Positions 34,403 through 45,859 of a DNA stretch of 64,000 nucleotides are shown here, in pieces (the first letter of the stretch is position 1; every line of letters begins with the position of its first letter). Under the pieces are notes generated by a model. It saw only the letters and a program-made list of their open reading frames with translations, searched no databases and was not told where the DNA came from. The position numbers were made by a program, and so were the translations under genes. This DNA is from Sinelater perroti (taxonomy: Eukaryota; Arthropoda; Insecta; Coleoptera; Elateridae), in the NCBI GenBank assembly GCA_036346155.1, contig JARFIY010000289.1, positions 1,426,001-1,490,000 of the forward strand, given 5' to 3'.

Positions 34403-34599
34403 GGTACTTAATTAGACTCTCGTCCGGTGAAAACAAAATTTCCCAAATTGTCTTTCTGACGCAATCACTGGGTGCATTGGCGTTCGATACCAAAGCATGG
34501 CTGCTTTGGTGTAAATTTTGCAAGTTACGTAACGTACTTTATCAACTTTTGACGTATTGGCTAAAAGAAGATGAGCTATAAATGTAGCATCACCACCTT

Positions 34600-36430
34600 T
34601 TTCTTGGTCTGCCTTTCTTGTTTTTACCGCCCCACTTTGCTACGTACACTTTTTCACCACATCATCGTGCCCCATTTTTGTAGAAGGTCCTAAATTCATT
34701 CGTATGCACTACTTCACAATTACTTTTTCTTCCTGAAACATTCTTCTATTTCTGTATTTCTTCTTCTTCTCCTACAGGTGTTGATATGAATTTTTTGGCA
34801 GATAATATTCGGTTTTTATTTTGCTTCTTCTGATTGTAGCTTCTAATACTATATTAAAGAATGTAGTTGAGGGCCTCTTTGTTTAAGTCCCACATTACTG
34901 ATGAACATCTTGGAGTCTTGTACTTGAAACCTGGCCTAATTTATTATATTCTCTAGAGCTATTTGTATTAGCTCTATAATTTGATGTCCTTCAAAGCTAT
35001 ATACGGCTTTTGAAAGTCTTTTCATTTTTCTTATTACTCATTTCTTGAATTTGCCGTATCACCCAAATATCCATACTGGTGAATATTGTTTTGTGCTCTC
35101 CTTTCTGTACCTTTTTATTAATTAAATTAGTAAGTATTTTTATTGCAACTTTCCATCCCAATGGCATTTTTTCCATACCTCTGTTATTTGCTCAAACACT
35201 TCCATTTTTTGTTAATCATCTTCCGTTTCTTTTCTCTACAAATGTCATTTACCTTATTTCCCTAGCGTTTTTTCTTGATTGCCTGTTCACACCCTTCGTC
35301 AAACCAGTCATTTTCGTTTATTTTCTTACGATTTCTGCTGTTTCCATCGACAGCTCTTTTATATAGCACCATTCCTCATTTATATCTTTTCTTTTGGTTT
35401 TAACTCTCCAATCTTTTTTGTTTTTCTTTAAACTCTTCTAATATTCAGCTGCCATTTATTTTCTTCTGTTCTCTTTCTCTTGATTTGAGGCCTATCTTGT
35501 TTTATTATTGTTTTTACTAGACATTCTTACTTTTATGACACACATGATCAATTTGAATATTTATTTGTTTATCGGAATGCAACCAAATTGCTTTCTGTAT
35601 ATATTTTTATCTCTTCCAGGCATTTTCTATTATCGCAATGTCGTTTTCTAATATCTGTTCTAACTCTTCATAGAATTTCCCCTTTTCTTCGATTTGCACA
35701 TCTTTGGTGGGCACACGACCGTTTCTTGAAGGTTCTTAAATTGCTCAATCTTTGTTTATTGCTTCAAAGTCCACTATCATTACTTTTATGTTTCCTTTTA
35801 TTATAATCCACCTCCATTAACCAAACGTTGTTTGTTATAAATTCATAGTTATTGTTCCTTTTTTATTTGTTTCTTGGATGTTAATTTGGCTTTTGCTACA
35901 CGTTTAGCCTTATCTCATACCTCGTCGTTATCATTAAGATCGTACATCTCTTACTCTGTTAGTTTTTTAAGATCTAGTTTATTTCTTCTCTTATCTCATA
36001 TGTATGTTGCATTGTTAAATGTAAGTATTGGGTATCATATTTTAATCTTTTTACCCATCGCTATTTATTTCTTCGTAATCTCTCTTATTTTAACTTGAAT
36101 CTGTTATTCTTGTAGCGTTAAGTCGTTCGATTCTTTAAGACTACTCTTCTCTTACTTTCATCTTACTCTCCTAATTTTCCATTTCAACCACAATTACTTT
36201 ATAATCTTCATTTTTACGCACTTTGCAAGTTTCTTGTATTTTTTGTTGTGCCTATTTTTTCATGTAGAAAAGTTTTTATTTTATTTTCCTATTGCCTTGC
36301 ACTTTCAAGCCTATAATTACTACGTTTTTCTTCTAACTTTAGAACTCGGCTCGTCAGTTCCTCTTTCTTAGTTTTTCAATGCACTTCTTTCTTCAGTAAT
36401 TCTTCTCGTAAGTTTATTTCTTAACCAAAC
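34600..36430 (-). pseudogene. LINE relic (reverse transcriptase part)
   Basis: The plus strand is strongly pyrimidine-rich. On the minus strand near 34900-34800, in two frames, are KQRGP and FNIVLEATIRRSKIKTE, the QGDPLS..LFN..LE..IR block of RTE-like reverse transcriptases. The rest, up to 36.43 kb, is AT-rich and too decayed to place blocks. It begins about 200 bp beyond the PNP promoter. Ends are approximate. Confidence 0.6.
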
Positions 36431-36799
36431 CACAAACAAAACTTGATAATGCGGACATTGTCGTAGATGTCGAAATATTTTGCGATAACTAATATTCGTC
36501 TACTAATCCCTAACCATTAAACCTATATACAAAATGTAAAAAACGTGGATTCAAAAGAAAGTACACTTTAGTTCAAATAAATGGATAGGCACTAGGAGAA
36601 GATACTGTAACTACCAAAATGTTAAAATTTGGTGGCGCTGTCACAATTTAAGCAAAGTTTCAATAAACAAATATCTTACAGAAAATAAAATACCCAAATG
36701 CCGATAAAATTCGCAAGTTATCTTGTATAACAGAGGGGTTAAACTAAAACCAAACAGTTATAAAGTCATAAGCCTACTCCCTCATTCATACAAATCTTC
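36431..36799. other. No gene recognised
   Basis: AT-rich sequence without recognisable content. Confidence 0.3.
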
Positions 36800-37212
36800 C
36801 CAAAATTGTTAAGCCTTGCCCTCGAGGTGCTTAAAAAAATTAAATTGGGATAAAATGGACGTGAACAGCCACGGCTGATACCTAAATCACCTACGTTTCG
36901 CAGATGATATCGTCCTGACCAGTACCAGTCCCCTAGAACTACAAGAGATGTTAAGAGAACTTAGAACGGTATCCGAAGAAGTAGATCTCTACACGAGCAA
37001 GCGTTGTCTCCAGAAAACATAATATTCAAAGTTGGTAATGACGTCTTAGAAAATGTAGGAGAGTATATATAATTAGATCACTCAGTAAAACTCGGTAAAG
37101 AAAATCAAACTGCCGAAATAAGCAGACGAATTCGAATAACACAGGTAAAAATTGGCAATTCAAGACTCAAAAATACCAATCAACTCATAGAGAGAAGTAT
37201 TTAAAACGTCAA
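36800..37212 (+). pseudogene. LINE reverse-transcriptase fragment, left of an insertion
   Basis: About 36885-36960 reads LNHLRFADDIVLTSTSP then ELQEMLRELRTVSEEVDLY. This is the catalytic FADD block and following helix of an RTE-like LINE. The text runs on to a decayed ENVGEYIYL-like stretch and stops near 37212, where a Tc-like transposase begins. The matching tail resumes at 37998. Confidence 0.8.
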
Positions 37213-37965
37213 GCAAGTCAGTTCGTCAAATTTTGCACTTTAACCTCCATTTTTATCTTTACAAGATCATGGTGGTTCAAGAATTAAAGGAAAATGACCA
37301 CATATGCAAAACTAATGCTAAAAAACTTAAAAAATTATGTATTGTTTTCTGATAACGAAGGACAAGGCTCATTTTCATTTATCGGGTGCTGTAAAGAAAT
37401 AAAATTGCCGGTACTTGTCGAAAAACCATCCACTACATAATCAAAGAATGACTGTGTGGAACAGAACAGCCCCATTTGGCATAATTTGACCCTACTTTTC
37501 CGAGAAAACAAACCCCATATGGCCAACTTACAACGTTACTTTATAATGTTGCGAAAAAAATGTATGCCTGAATTGAGAAGACATCGGATTCCCTTAATAG
37601 AGTTTGGTTCCAACAGGATGGGGCTCCTTGCCATACCTCAAGAGAATCCATGGCTTCTTTAAGGGAACTTTTTCCAGGACGCCTCATTTCACTGCGCAGG
37701 GATGTGGAGTGGCCCTCTTGATCACCGGATTTTTCACCGTGTGGTTTACATTGAAAAACCACGGACTCTTAAAGCTCTTTCGAAAACCATAACCAGAAAT
37801 TCAAGCAAATTCACGCATTATGCTTGAAAGGTGTATAGACAATTTTTACCCGTTTGCAAAAATGCCTGGACAAGGACGGTCGCCACTTGGATGGCGTTAC
37901 TTTTCACTTTTCATCTTTGGAAAAAATAAAAGTTAAGATTTGTTCAAAAATGCCTGTGTTAGTGT
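37213..37965 (+). pseudogene. Tc1/mariner-superfamily transposase relic inserted in a LINE
   Basis: Same family as 4105-5200. In shifting frames it reads LHFYLYKIMVVQELKEND, then KAHFHLSGAVKK (first Asp region, with the Asp itself changed), VWNRTAPFGII, SLVPTGWGSLP (a decayed QQDGA block) and a decayed IMLERCIDNF end near 37850. It lacks the N-terminal domain. Its flanks are two collinear parts of one LINE, so it inserted after that LINE. Confidence 0.78.
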
Positions 37966-37997
37966 TTTAAAAAATGTAACACTTCCCTGTCGAACCC

Positions 37998-38290
37998 TGT
38001 ATGAAATCAACTAAAAAATTAAGAATAACTCAAGAGAGCCTAAGAGACAATTACAAACAAAGAATTAGAAGGCAAACTAAAATGAAAAGGTCAACGAAGG
38101 CCAGATAGAAATAAACAAAATAGATAATACACATTCTAAAATGGATACCAAGATGGCACAAAAGCGGCGTAGGAAAACCACACAGGAGATGGGCAGGCGA
38201 TGTTAAGGAACATCTAACAAGAAATAAAAAGAAGTGGAAAATAAAGAAAGGAACATATGTTCAGAAATGGACAATTAAATGCTGAAAAAA
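37998..38290 (+). pseudogene. LINE C-terminal tail, right of the insertion
   Basis: Reads SLRDNYKQRIRRQTKM, then ILKWIPRWHKSGVGKPHRRW and AGDVKEHLTRNKKKW. This is the tail of the LINE whose reverse transcriptase is at 36800-37212 (family: LEWRPR...GRPP.RW.DD). The 3-prime end is near 38290. Confidence 0.78.
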
Positions 38291-38965
38291 AAAGAAGAAA
38301 AATCCATCAAGAACAACCATATTCAGCATCTGGAACAAAGAGAATGACTCCTTAATTCTTCAAAAGCGAAAAAGTTGAACGCAGTTACTCTAAATCAAAT
38401 AAATATACGATTCGTCTAACATGAACGCACTCCAGGTGTTGCCAAAATTTATAACATTCAATTAACGCGCCACAGTTGTTACACGTTAAACAAACGTGCT
38501 TATCTTTTGTTGTTCGCAAATACTAAATTAGTTACAATAAAATTTAAATAAATAGAAGTGACGCCTTAAAACCCTACTTAAATTTCGAAGGTCAAATCAG
38601 TAATTTGCATTATATTAGGGAACAGTACACGTAACATAGTTTACAAACTCATAGAAGAGAACAAAAGCAATGTTGTCGTAAAACATCTTTTTTACGGGTG
38701 GTTACAAATCATTCCGACACTAATTCAATGCTTAACAGCTGCTTCAACATTAACATTCCGAGTGATGGTGCGACGGATAAAATTGAAACTCGTTGTGTGA
38801 TTCTATTCTCCTTTTAGAAGGAAAACCGCGAAGAAAATCTATAGAAGGATTTTGCATAAATTAGGTGACTCGCGTAATTCCCACGAGGCTGGTTCGACTT
38901 GGATAAATAAATTCGTGCACGTCTTGGAAGTCTGAAAAGAACTGCTACGTCAGAAATCACCAGCA
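38291..38965. other. No gene recognised
   Basis: AT-rich DNA with a slightly CG-richer patch at about 38440-38520. Nothing identifiable. Confidence 0.3.
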
Positions 38966-39180
38966 AAGTACGAGGCGTGTTCAAGTTCTAAGGTCTCCAA
39001 TTTTTTTCTGAAAAAGTACTTGCCCAAGAAAATTAAAACTTGTTACTTCTCAAAGTAATCTCCCTCTCCCCCCTCTCTCTCGTTTTTTTCACAATATCGT
39101 AGCCATGATTCCATGGCTGATAAGAATACTTTATTAGAGGTATGTTTTTCCCACTCGAAAGCGGTTCGATTGGAAAATGA
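38966..39180 (-). repeat. Deletion-derivative mariner family, copy 3 (left end only)
   Basis: After TA at 38966 the terminal repeat cgaggcgtgttcaagttcta then aggtctcca is followed by the same C-terminal mariner coding remnant as copies 1 and 2 (ccatgattccatggctg...). It ends near 39180, where sequence of a different mariner begins. A CT microsatellite-like run interrupts it at about 39061-39088. Confidence 0.75.
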
Positions 39181-39399
39181 GCTTCTACAGACTGTCAGCA
39201 AAGGCAGAACCGTTGCACCTTCTTTCGTCTACCAGCTTATGCGATATAAACAGGGAACAGGTCTTTCGACGATGGTAAGCACCGTGTTCTTGCTAATACA
39301 CAATTTCTTCGACATCAGTTATAAATTTAATTGCCGATCTCGTCCCAGCATTTATCACACTTATCAAATCATGTCTGGTCTTCGACGCTCAACCCAAAT

Positions 39400-39640
39400 G
39401 TAGCTCATCTTCAGTCATGTTTGAACGAGCCGTAAACACATTTTCTACTTGCACCTTCTGTCTTGTAGATTTGCACCAACATCTCATGCATCTCCGTTGC
39501 TGTTTCCCCAGTTTTAAAAAAAAACTTGATGTTCACTGGATTCTCTATTGCGCTGACTTCGTTCGACTACTTTCAACGAGTTTACCCTGATGGTTACGTG
39601 TACTTCACGCTAGATGGAGCCTTTCAATTTGTTTTGGTAA
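39400..39640 (-). pseudogene. Mariner N-terminal fragment
   Basis: The minus strand reads VNIKFFFKTGETATEMHEML then VQIYKTEGASRKCVYGSFK. This is the first helix-turn-helix of a mariner transposase (family: IKF..KLG.TATE...ML...YG..A.S). The remainder toward 39200 is strongly decayed. Confidence 0.68.
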
Positions 39641-39689
39641 CCATATACGTGCGCGCAAGTCGCCCGCCTCAAGTGGGCGAGAGTGCCTC

Positions 39690-40060
39690 AACTTAAGTAT
39701 ACATTAAATTATACATATAGAAAACTATGCTCAAGAAAGGTACGATCTGTACCAACTCCAAGACACTAGCAAATGCCATCATCGGCCTGTTTCGTAAATA
39801 TTATACGACACTTTTGGAGAAACTAAAGGTAGCGATTGCGAAATGGCCTTCAAATGTCCAAAAAAATATTGTTCTGCAACGTACCAGCACATTAAGCCAT
39901 GTCGCTAAGCAAAAATTTATTGAACCAAGGTTTGAAATTCTTTCGCAACCACCTTATTTGCCGTTCTCGAAACTCAAAACTATCATAACTGGAAATTATT
40001 ATGTACAAACAAAAAAGTATTTAATAAAGGAAAGTAGGCAAATTCCGCGCACTTAAAACT
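39690..40060 (+). pseudogene. Mariner C-terminal fragment
   Basis: A plus-strand frame from 39727 reads KYYTTLLEKLKVAIAKWPSN, then VQKNIVLQRTSTLSHVAKQK (the second Asp block, with the Asp lost) and RFEILSQPPYLPFSKL (the HPPYSPDLAPSDY block). It is in opposite orientation to the N-terminal fragment on its left, so the two are different copies. Confidence 0.75.
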
Positions 40061-40137
40061 TCGACCAGCTGTATCTGGAAACTATTAACTTCAATTTTTG
40101 TTGAATTAGGTTCGGAACCCAGTTGGGTAAGTCTCCC

Positions 40138-40149
40138 CACATCATATAA
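40138..40149. repeat. SINE target-site duplication, left copy
   Basis: cacatcatataa, identical to 40432-40443 on the other side of the SINE. Confidence 0.85.
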
Positions 40150-40431
40150 GGTATAAGGCTGTACAACCCCGCGTGGGAGCACGGCCTGCGAAGTGAGAGG
40201 TTAAGCTCTCTTTGCCCGGTCGTCGCGCACCATCTCTGATGCGGGGCGATGTGGCAAGCACCGCGCCTAAGACAACCGCCATTATTACCCTTTGTTCAAG
40301 TGAACGTAGGTACTCAATTATTTTTAGTGACTGAGTAGGCCACCCGCCAGGCATCAGAGAGCACCGGGAATTGAACCCGGGTCCGTCAGCATCGCAGCCG
40401 GTCCCTCAACCACGGGACCACGCTGGCACTT
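40150..40431 (-). mobile_element. tRNA-derived SINE, complete copy with 12-bp target-site duplication
   Basis: Read on the minus strand it starts agtgccagcgtggtcccgtg, with a pol III A box (TGGTCCCGTGGTTGAGGG, 40420-40403) and B box (GGTTCAATTCC, 40377-40367). A non-tRNA body follows with ggtggcctactcagtcacta, and gagagcttaacctctc which can form a hairpin. The element is flanked by perfect direct repeats cacatcatataa at 40138-40149 and 40432-40443, the mark of LINE-assisted retroposition. Related copies are at 29150-29265 and 60803-60990. There is no poly(A) tail at the 3-prime end. Confidence 0.85.
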
Positions 40432-40443
40432 CACATCATATAA
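40432..40443. repeat. SINE target-site duplication, right copy
   Basis: cacatcatataa, identical to 40138-40149. Confidence 0.85.
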
Positions 40444-40489
40444 ATGAAAATAAAATATAAGATCAGAAACATAACCAACTTTATTAACT

Positions 40490-41720
40490 TAAAATACACA
40501 GATCATATAAATATGTTTGCAATCCTTTTCGAACTCGTCACAAATCAAACAGACATCCTAATTTATATTATTTATGTTATTATAGTCGTCGTTATCATAT
40601 AATAGCTTTGCGTTGATTTCTCTAGGCTCAGGGTCGCTCTCTGCAGGACATTCTTCTTTATTTTTCCCACATTCCTGTTCTATTTTTCCCTTCAACATCT
40701 TGAAATTTTTCTTCGCTGGGTTCCCATTACACTTTATAATTTTTGTTTCCTCTTTGCAGTTTTATCAACGCTCTAGCATGTGGAGAACTGCCAGTCACTG
40801 ATTGAGGTGTTTTTTGGGCAAAACACTAGATGTGTATATGTGTTCAATTTGAAATTCCACATCAATAAGTAAAGGATACAAACGAGTCTATGTAAGTTTC
40901 TCCGTGTTCCTGCAACCCCAACATTTCCTTTTTGATGTTAGCGAAATTCAATGTTCTGTTGAATTGCTCGATTAGATGGTATTGGCATTTTCGTAGTTGC
41001 TTTGTTTGGAGCTGTGCTTTCCATTTTCATTGCGCAGGAGTAAAAACAACGTGGTTAGGTTTTTCCTGAAATATTCAAATACTTTGATCGAAATATTACT
41101 GGGACGGTTATCCAGGATCACATTACCAAGTGTTAAAGCCAATAAACAAATAAAAATTTGTTATCTCCTTACTCTTTCAACGTGCATTTTGAGAAAATTG
41201 CGAATATTGCTGCATCAACTTGTTTAAGTCCTTTTATCCGTCCAAAAAGGCCGATTCGTCTGCATTATATATTTTTGCTGAGAAAAGTTACATTCCTTCA
41301 TACTCAAAATTGTTGAAGAAATTCTTGCGGATTCTCTATTTAACGCGTTTATCCGATTGATGTAGGTTCCTTCTGGTTTCCATGCCATATATGTGCCAGT
41401 TTAGTTGTTCTACCAAGATTATGAGAGATTGTTCTCCAAGCCCATAAGCTCCACGAAGTTCCAAATGGGTCAAGCCATAATTTAAATTAGCGACCTTTAA
41501 TACATAATCGGCCTGTTCTTCCTTTTGCCCTCTTGAGGATGTCTGCTTACGATTGAGACTAGTGCTACCTATTTTTCCAGTTTTCTTTCCCGAATTCTTC
41601 AATGTTCAGTCTTTATAAACATTCCAGACCTTACTACATAAATCGCGTCCCTTAATTGAGCTTAGATCTAACCATCCCTTGTAGTTAACCGAATCCACTT
41701 CTTGGGCATCTGAAATCAAA
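40490..41720 (-). pseudogene. Pogo/Tigger-like transposase relic
   Basis: On the minus strand, about 41560-41470 reads EEQADYVLKVANLNYGLTHL, part of the CENP-B-like DNA-binding region of pogo-group transposases. About 41270-41245 reads YNADESAFLDG, the first catalytic Asp (family: NxDE). About 41125-41080 reads GNVILDNRPSNISIKVFEYF, the second (LDNH.SH). The spacing between the first two Asp blocks is much shorter than in intact elements, so part of the core is deleted. A decayed C-terminal part may run to about 40500. No terminal repeats were identified. Confidence 0.7.
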
Positions 41721-41762
41721 GTGCATCAAATGATTGTCTAATAATAAACCGCTGGTGTCATT

Positions 41763-41780
41763 TATATATATATATATATA
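41763..41780. repeat. (TA)9 microsatellite
   Basis: A simple TA run. No other meaning evident. Confidence 0.9.
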
Positions 41781-41782
41781 CA

Positions 41783-42689
41783 CTAATGGTAATTCTGCAC
41801 ACTGAATATTAGTACTTACCTTTAATTTTCACAATATAAAACTGGAGCTAAAAATGTAACCACTAATTCATGATAAACTTCGAATATTTCTTTCATGAAA
41901 TTGGTCCACGAGATGCTCCCTAGATGATACCATCGAATTTGGCATAGATATAGAAAAATACAAATACGTAGAGTATAAATGAATATTTTGATAGTCCGCA
42001 AAAAATTGCGAATCGCTAAACTTCGAAAGGTCTGTATTAAAAAAAAAAACTCAAACTGCTGTCTTTGATGTCAAAACAAGTCACTCACCAAACCTCCCGT
42101 TATAGAGTCTATTAGAGATCTCAATATACAACTTTGGAAAGCCGGTAATGGTTAAGGTACAAGAATAATGCAACGGGTCTCCTTTTAAAAGAGAGACAGA
42201 CCGCGACAGAAAATTGAGAAATCCTACATTCTTAAATATCCTCAGGTCTTTTGTGTTTAGGATTGAAAACAGTGGTTTCGGACAAGTGACCTGTGCTAAA
42301 AACAAAGACTAATCTAAAAGAGGGAACAAATTTAACAAAAACGGAGAAAAACTATGGGTTGCAATAGGACCGACCTGTTTTGCGAATAAAAATTCTGTCT
42401 GACATTCCCAAGATAGCAAGAGAAGCAACTGGTTGAGTACGTGTTAAAAGTCCCTACTGAAATAGCCGCCATAGAGCTTTCACGGTTATGATCATTAACA
42501 TTTGGTCTTTTCCTAGATAGAAGCCTCGCGACTGTTATGTCTGAGGTCTGATGAAATCAACGTCCGTACATCAGAAAACGTCTGTTTAAAGCTAGCTTTT
42601 TTCCCAAATTTCTGCTATAAACGCAAGTCGAAACTTAAATAAAACTACACTATATAAAGGAAACGAAATTTTCAAAAAATATCTTACAC
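41783..42689. other. No gene recognised
   Basis: AT-rich sequence. An antisense frame at 42081-42305 is unrecognised. Confidence 0.3.
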
Positions 42690-44900
42690 ATTAAAAGTGC
42701 TCATTGCCACTACTACTCTCTCTCCTCTCTTTCCTTCCGTCTCTGTCTCCCCCCTCTCTCTACCCTCGCGTTTCTCTCCCTTCCTCTCTTCTTCTTCCTT
42801 CCCTTCTCTTTTCTTTGCATCTGCCTACCTTTTATTTTCATTTTGTTATTTCAAAATGGTGATCAATTCTGATATTATTATATTAATTTGTGTTTCCAAA
42901 TTAGATAATCTTCTTCCATCATCTATACTGACATCGTTTCCCTGTTATTATTATTGTTATTTATAAACTCCCTCTTTTCTCTCCAGCTAATATTATTGCG
43001 TTATGCCTTGGTATTTTTCACACACGTCTTCCAATTCTTTATAACACCTTTTTTCATTATCTGTCGGTTAGAGCATGTGAATTAATGATCTTAATATTAA
43101 ATGTTCTGTTTCTTATTGTTAAATATGGTATTCTACTGTTTATATTCTTGAATTACATTATTCTCGTTAACTATCATAAATATCGGACCATTTTTTATTG
43201 TTCTTTTTTCTCCAAATATTATTGAATATTTTTTCTTGTCTATCCTTCCTTTCTCGCTATATCAGTATTTGTGTTTTATATCGTTCCATTTCTTTCTCTA
43301 CTTTTTCTATTTTTTTCATCTTTAACATTGTCTTAGCATTCTTCAAACTTCATTTTCACTCTTGTTTTCTTTAGCCCTTCGTTTTCTTTTCTCTATTGCT
43401 TTTTTCGTCTTCACTTTCTTGCTAAGCTTTTTGATCACCCTTGTTTACTTATGAATTCTTCTTCTGTTTTTTGATATCCAACCTTTCGCTTGAGCTTTTT
43501 CCTTATTAACAACATGACACAATTAAGCCTGGATTGTTCTCTCTTTAAATGTCTGGTTATTGTTTATATGAATTCTCTTTGTTCTTAACATACTTTTCTT
43601 TTCCATCACATTTTTGTTTACTAAGAATTTAATTCTGCAATAAATACCTTCTGATCGTTTCCATTTTTAACATCCGTTTCAATGTAAGTTATTGCACTCC
43701 TTTGATTTGATCTTCCCTTAATTTTATATTTTCCTCTCTATCAATACCATTCTTCATCTTCTACCCATCTTCAGTCTTTTTAACTCATTATAACTGCTAC
43801 GTGATCTGCCCCTTAGTTTTTTAAGGAATCCCCTTATGGCATAAGATATGTTCAATTAGTAGGTCTTTCTATTACTTCTGTTTTGTTGTTTTATCGATCC
43901 AGGTTATCCTGGGCGTCAAAAGCTTCTAGTCTCTTCTTGTGTTTGATTGATATCGTCCGAGTTCTCTACCCCAGACGAATGTCTTTAAAAGCTGTTTTCT
44001 GGTCTCCTTGTTTCTTCCAAATTTTGGTGTTGTGCTTCCGAGGTATAAGATTTTTTTCACTTCTTCTATGCTGCAATGGTCCAGTGTAATTCTTGTTCTT
44101 TGTGTTGGCGTTTTTCTACAGGCTGGGTAAACTTGGAGAATCCTGCTCATTTTTCGTCAATAAGGCTATGTCGTCTGCATAAGTCAGCATCGTAAATTTT
44201 TCTCCTTGTTTTTTAACGCCAGTCTCAACTTTCTCCTGTAGTTTGCTCAGTTCCAATTGTATATATGCATTAAGTAATTCTCCTAGTGTTAGAAAAGCAT
44301 TCTACGTTGTCAGAGGCCTTTTTTAGGTAATGTACGTTGGTTTTCTTATATTATCATTTTTTCGACGGTTACTCTAAGAGCCACTATTGCTTCCCTTGCA
44401 CCAGAACGCTTCTTAAAGTCAAACTGATCTTCCGATACGATGTATTCTACAATTTTTGAGTCTTCGATGTATTATGTTAGTCAGTATTTTCGAGATATGT
44501 GTTACTGGAGCTATTTTGCGATAATTTTCACAGTTTACAATGTTGCCTTTTTTGAATACAGGAATTATTATTGTCTTTGTGGACTTTGAGAATTTTTCCC
44601 GTTTCATATATCTGGCGCAATAGCGTGATGTTTTTTCCTTAATTCCTAATAATTTCCTCTCTGACTTTCTTCATTTTTAATTCCTAGATTGCTTCGGTGA
44701 TTTCTTCTTGCTGTCTTCACAGTATAGCGTTTCCACGTTTCCACAATTTCGTTTTCTCCTAGTGAGATGTTTCTTCTTTTTGTGTCTTCTACTAACATAT
44801 TTAACTAATGGGTATTGCGGTATTCTAAATATTTTCTCTGTGCCTAATCTGCAACGCTTTCTGCTTCTGACAAAACGGAGCGATCGCAGCCGCAATAAAA
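42690..44900 (-). pseudogene. LINE relic (reverse transcriptase to tail)
   Basis: On the minus strand, about 44600-44470 reads TIIIPVFKKGNIVNCENYRK (start of reverse transcriptase, family: IVPIFKKGD...CENYRGI). About 44210-44165 reads FTMLTYADDIALLTKN with the catalytic DD pair. About 44120-44020 reads TQRTRITLDHCSIEEVKKIL then YLGSTT. The blocks are in correct order. The segment 42690-43850 is a long polypyrimidine-rich tract that I assign to the same relic only by composition. A tract at about 42709-42830 is almost pure C/T. Confidence 0.72.
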
Positions 44901-45859
44901 AGAATAAAATTTTCAGGCTTTGGTTTGCGTGGCTCTTACTTGGCTATATTAGATTCTTCACATAACATTGCACAGTTAGTCTAACTTAAACTCAAAGTTC
45001 CTTTGTAATGCCCTTTTTGTGTATTAATTAACCATCATACTACTTATATTTTATTGTAATCCAAAAACGTTAACTTGGTATTATATTCTTTATAATGTCT
45101 AATGTTTCACTGTATTTGAATAACCTATTATGGAGCAATAAAGCACACTTTACAGCTTATGTGCGCTGTTTTATTATTTAGAGACTAGTTTGATCAGTAT
45201 TATGTTCGTTTATTACTATTTGCACTATAACCAGTTGTGTCTGCTTTAAATCTAATTTCATAGCAAAAAAAAACAGTTTATGACTTATCTAATATAGTAA
45301 TCTGATGTTATAAAATGTCACCAAAGCGTTGGCGCCAGTAACTTAAAATTAAGCTCTCGCATAAGATTACATGCAATAATAAAAATGAATAAATAAATAA
45401 AATCAAGCAAACTGGAACACTACTAAAAATATATTTACTTAATACTCGGGCCGACGCAATTTTTTAAATATTCTACAACTAATGTACCCTCAAACTGCAA
45501 CTAACTTAAGATAATCACATCAAAATCTGGTAGTAAAAACACTTGGTAAGTGTTTTTGCAACCTTCTATTGATTATGGGCTAGTCCTGAAACTTCACAGT
45601 TAAATTATTAGAATAGGCATTAAGTCGACTGCTAGCTATGCTATACATTGAAGCATCGAGAGTTGGAGAGCCTTTTGGATAACCATATATATAACAATAT
45701 AGGCAGAAGGTTTAGTGACCAGCGGAGTTTTAAGTCACTAGGGACTTCCCTGAATTTAAAATTAGAACAATTTGAGACACTTTCTATCGAAGCTGGAAGT
45801 AACCAACGTGCAGAATACAATTTAAGAACTCCGGTGAAAGATAGTCTCTTAAGGACTGT
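44901..45859. other. No gene recognised
   Basis: AT-rich sequence. A plus-strand frame at 45648-45956 (102 codons) is opposite a jockey relic at its end and is not recognisable as a protein. Confidence 0.3.

Noticed and set aside
35079..36098. Several hydrophobic plus-strand frames resembling membrane proteins
   Set aside because: Same compositional artefact, opposite the LINE relic at 34.6-36.4 kb.
40360..40431. Possible tRNA gene on the minus strand
   Set aside because: It is the head of a SINE with target-site duplications; the cloverleaf is incomplete.
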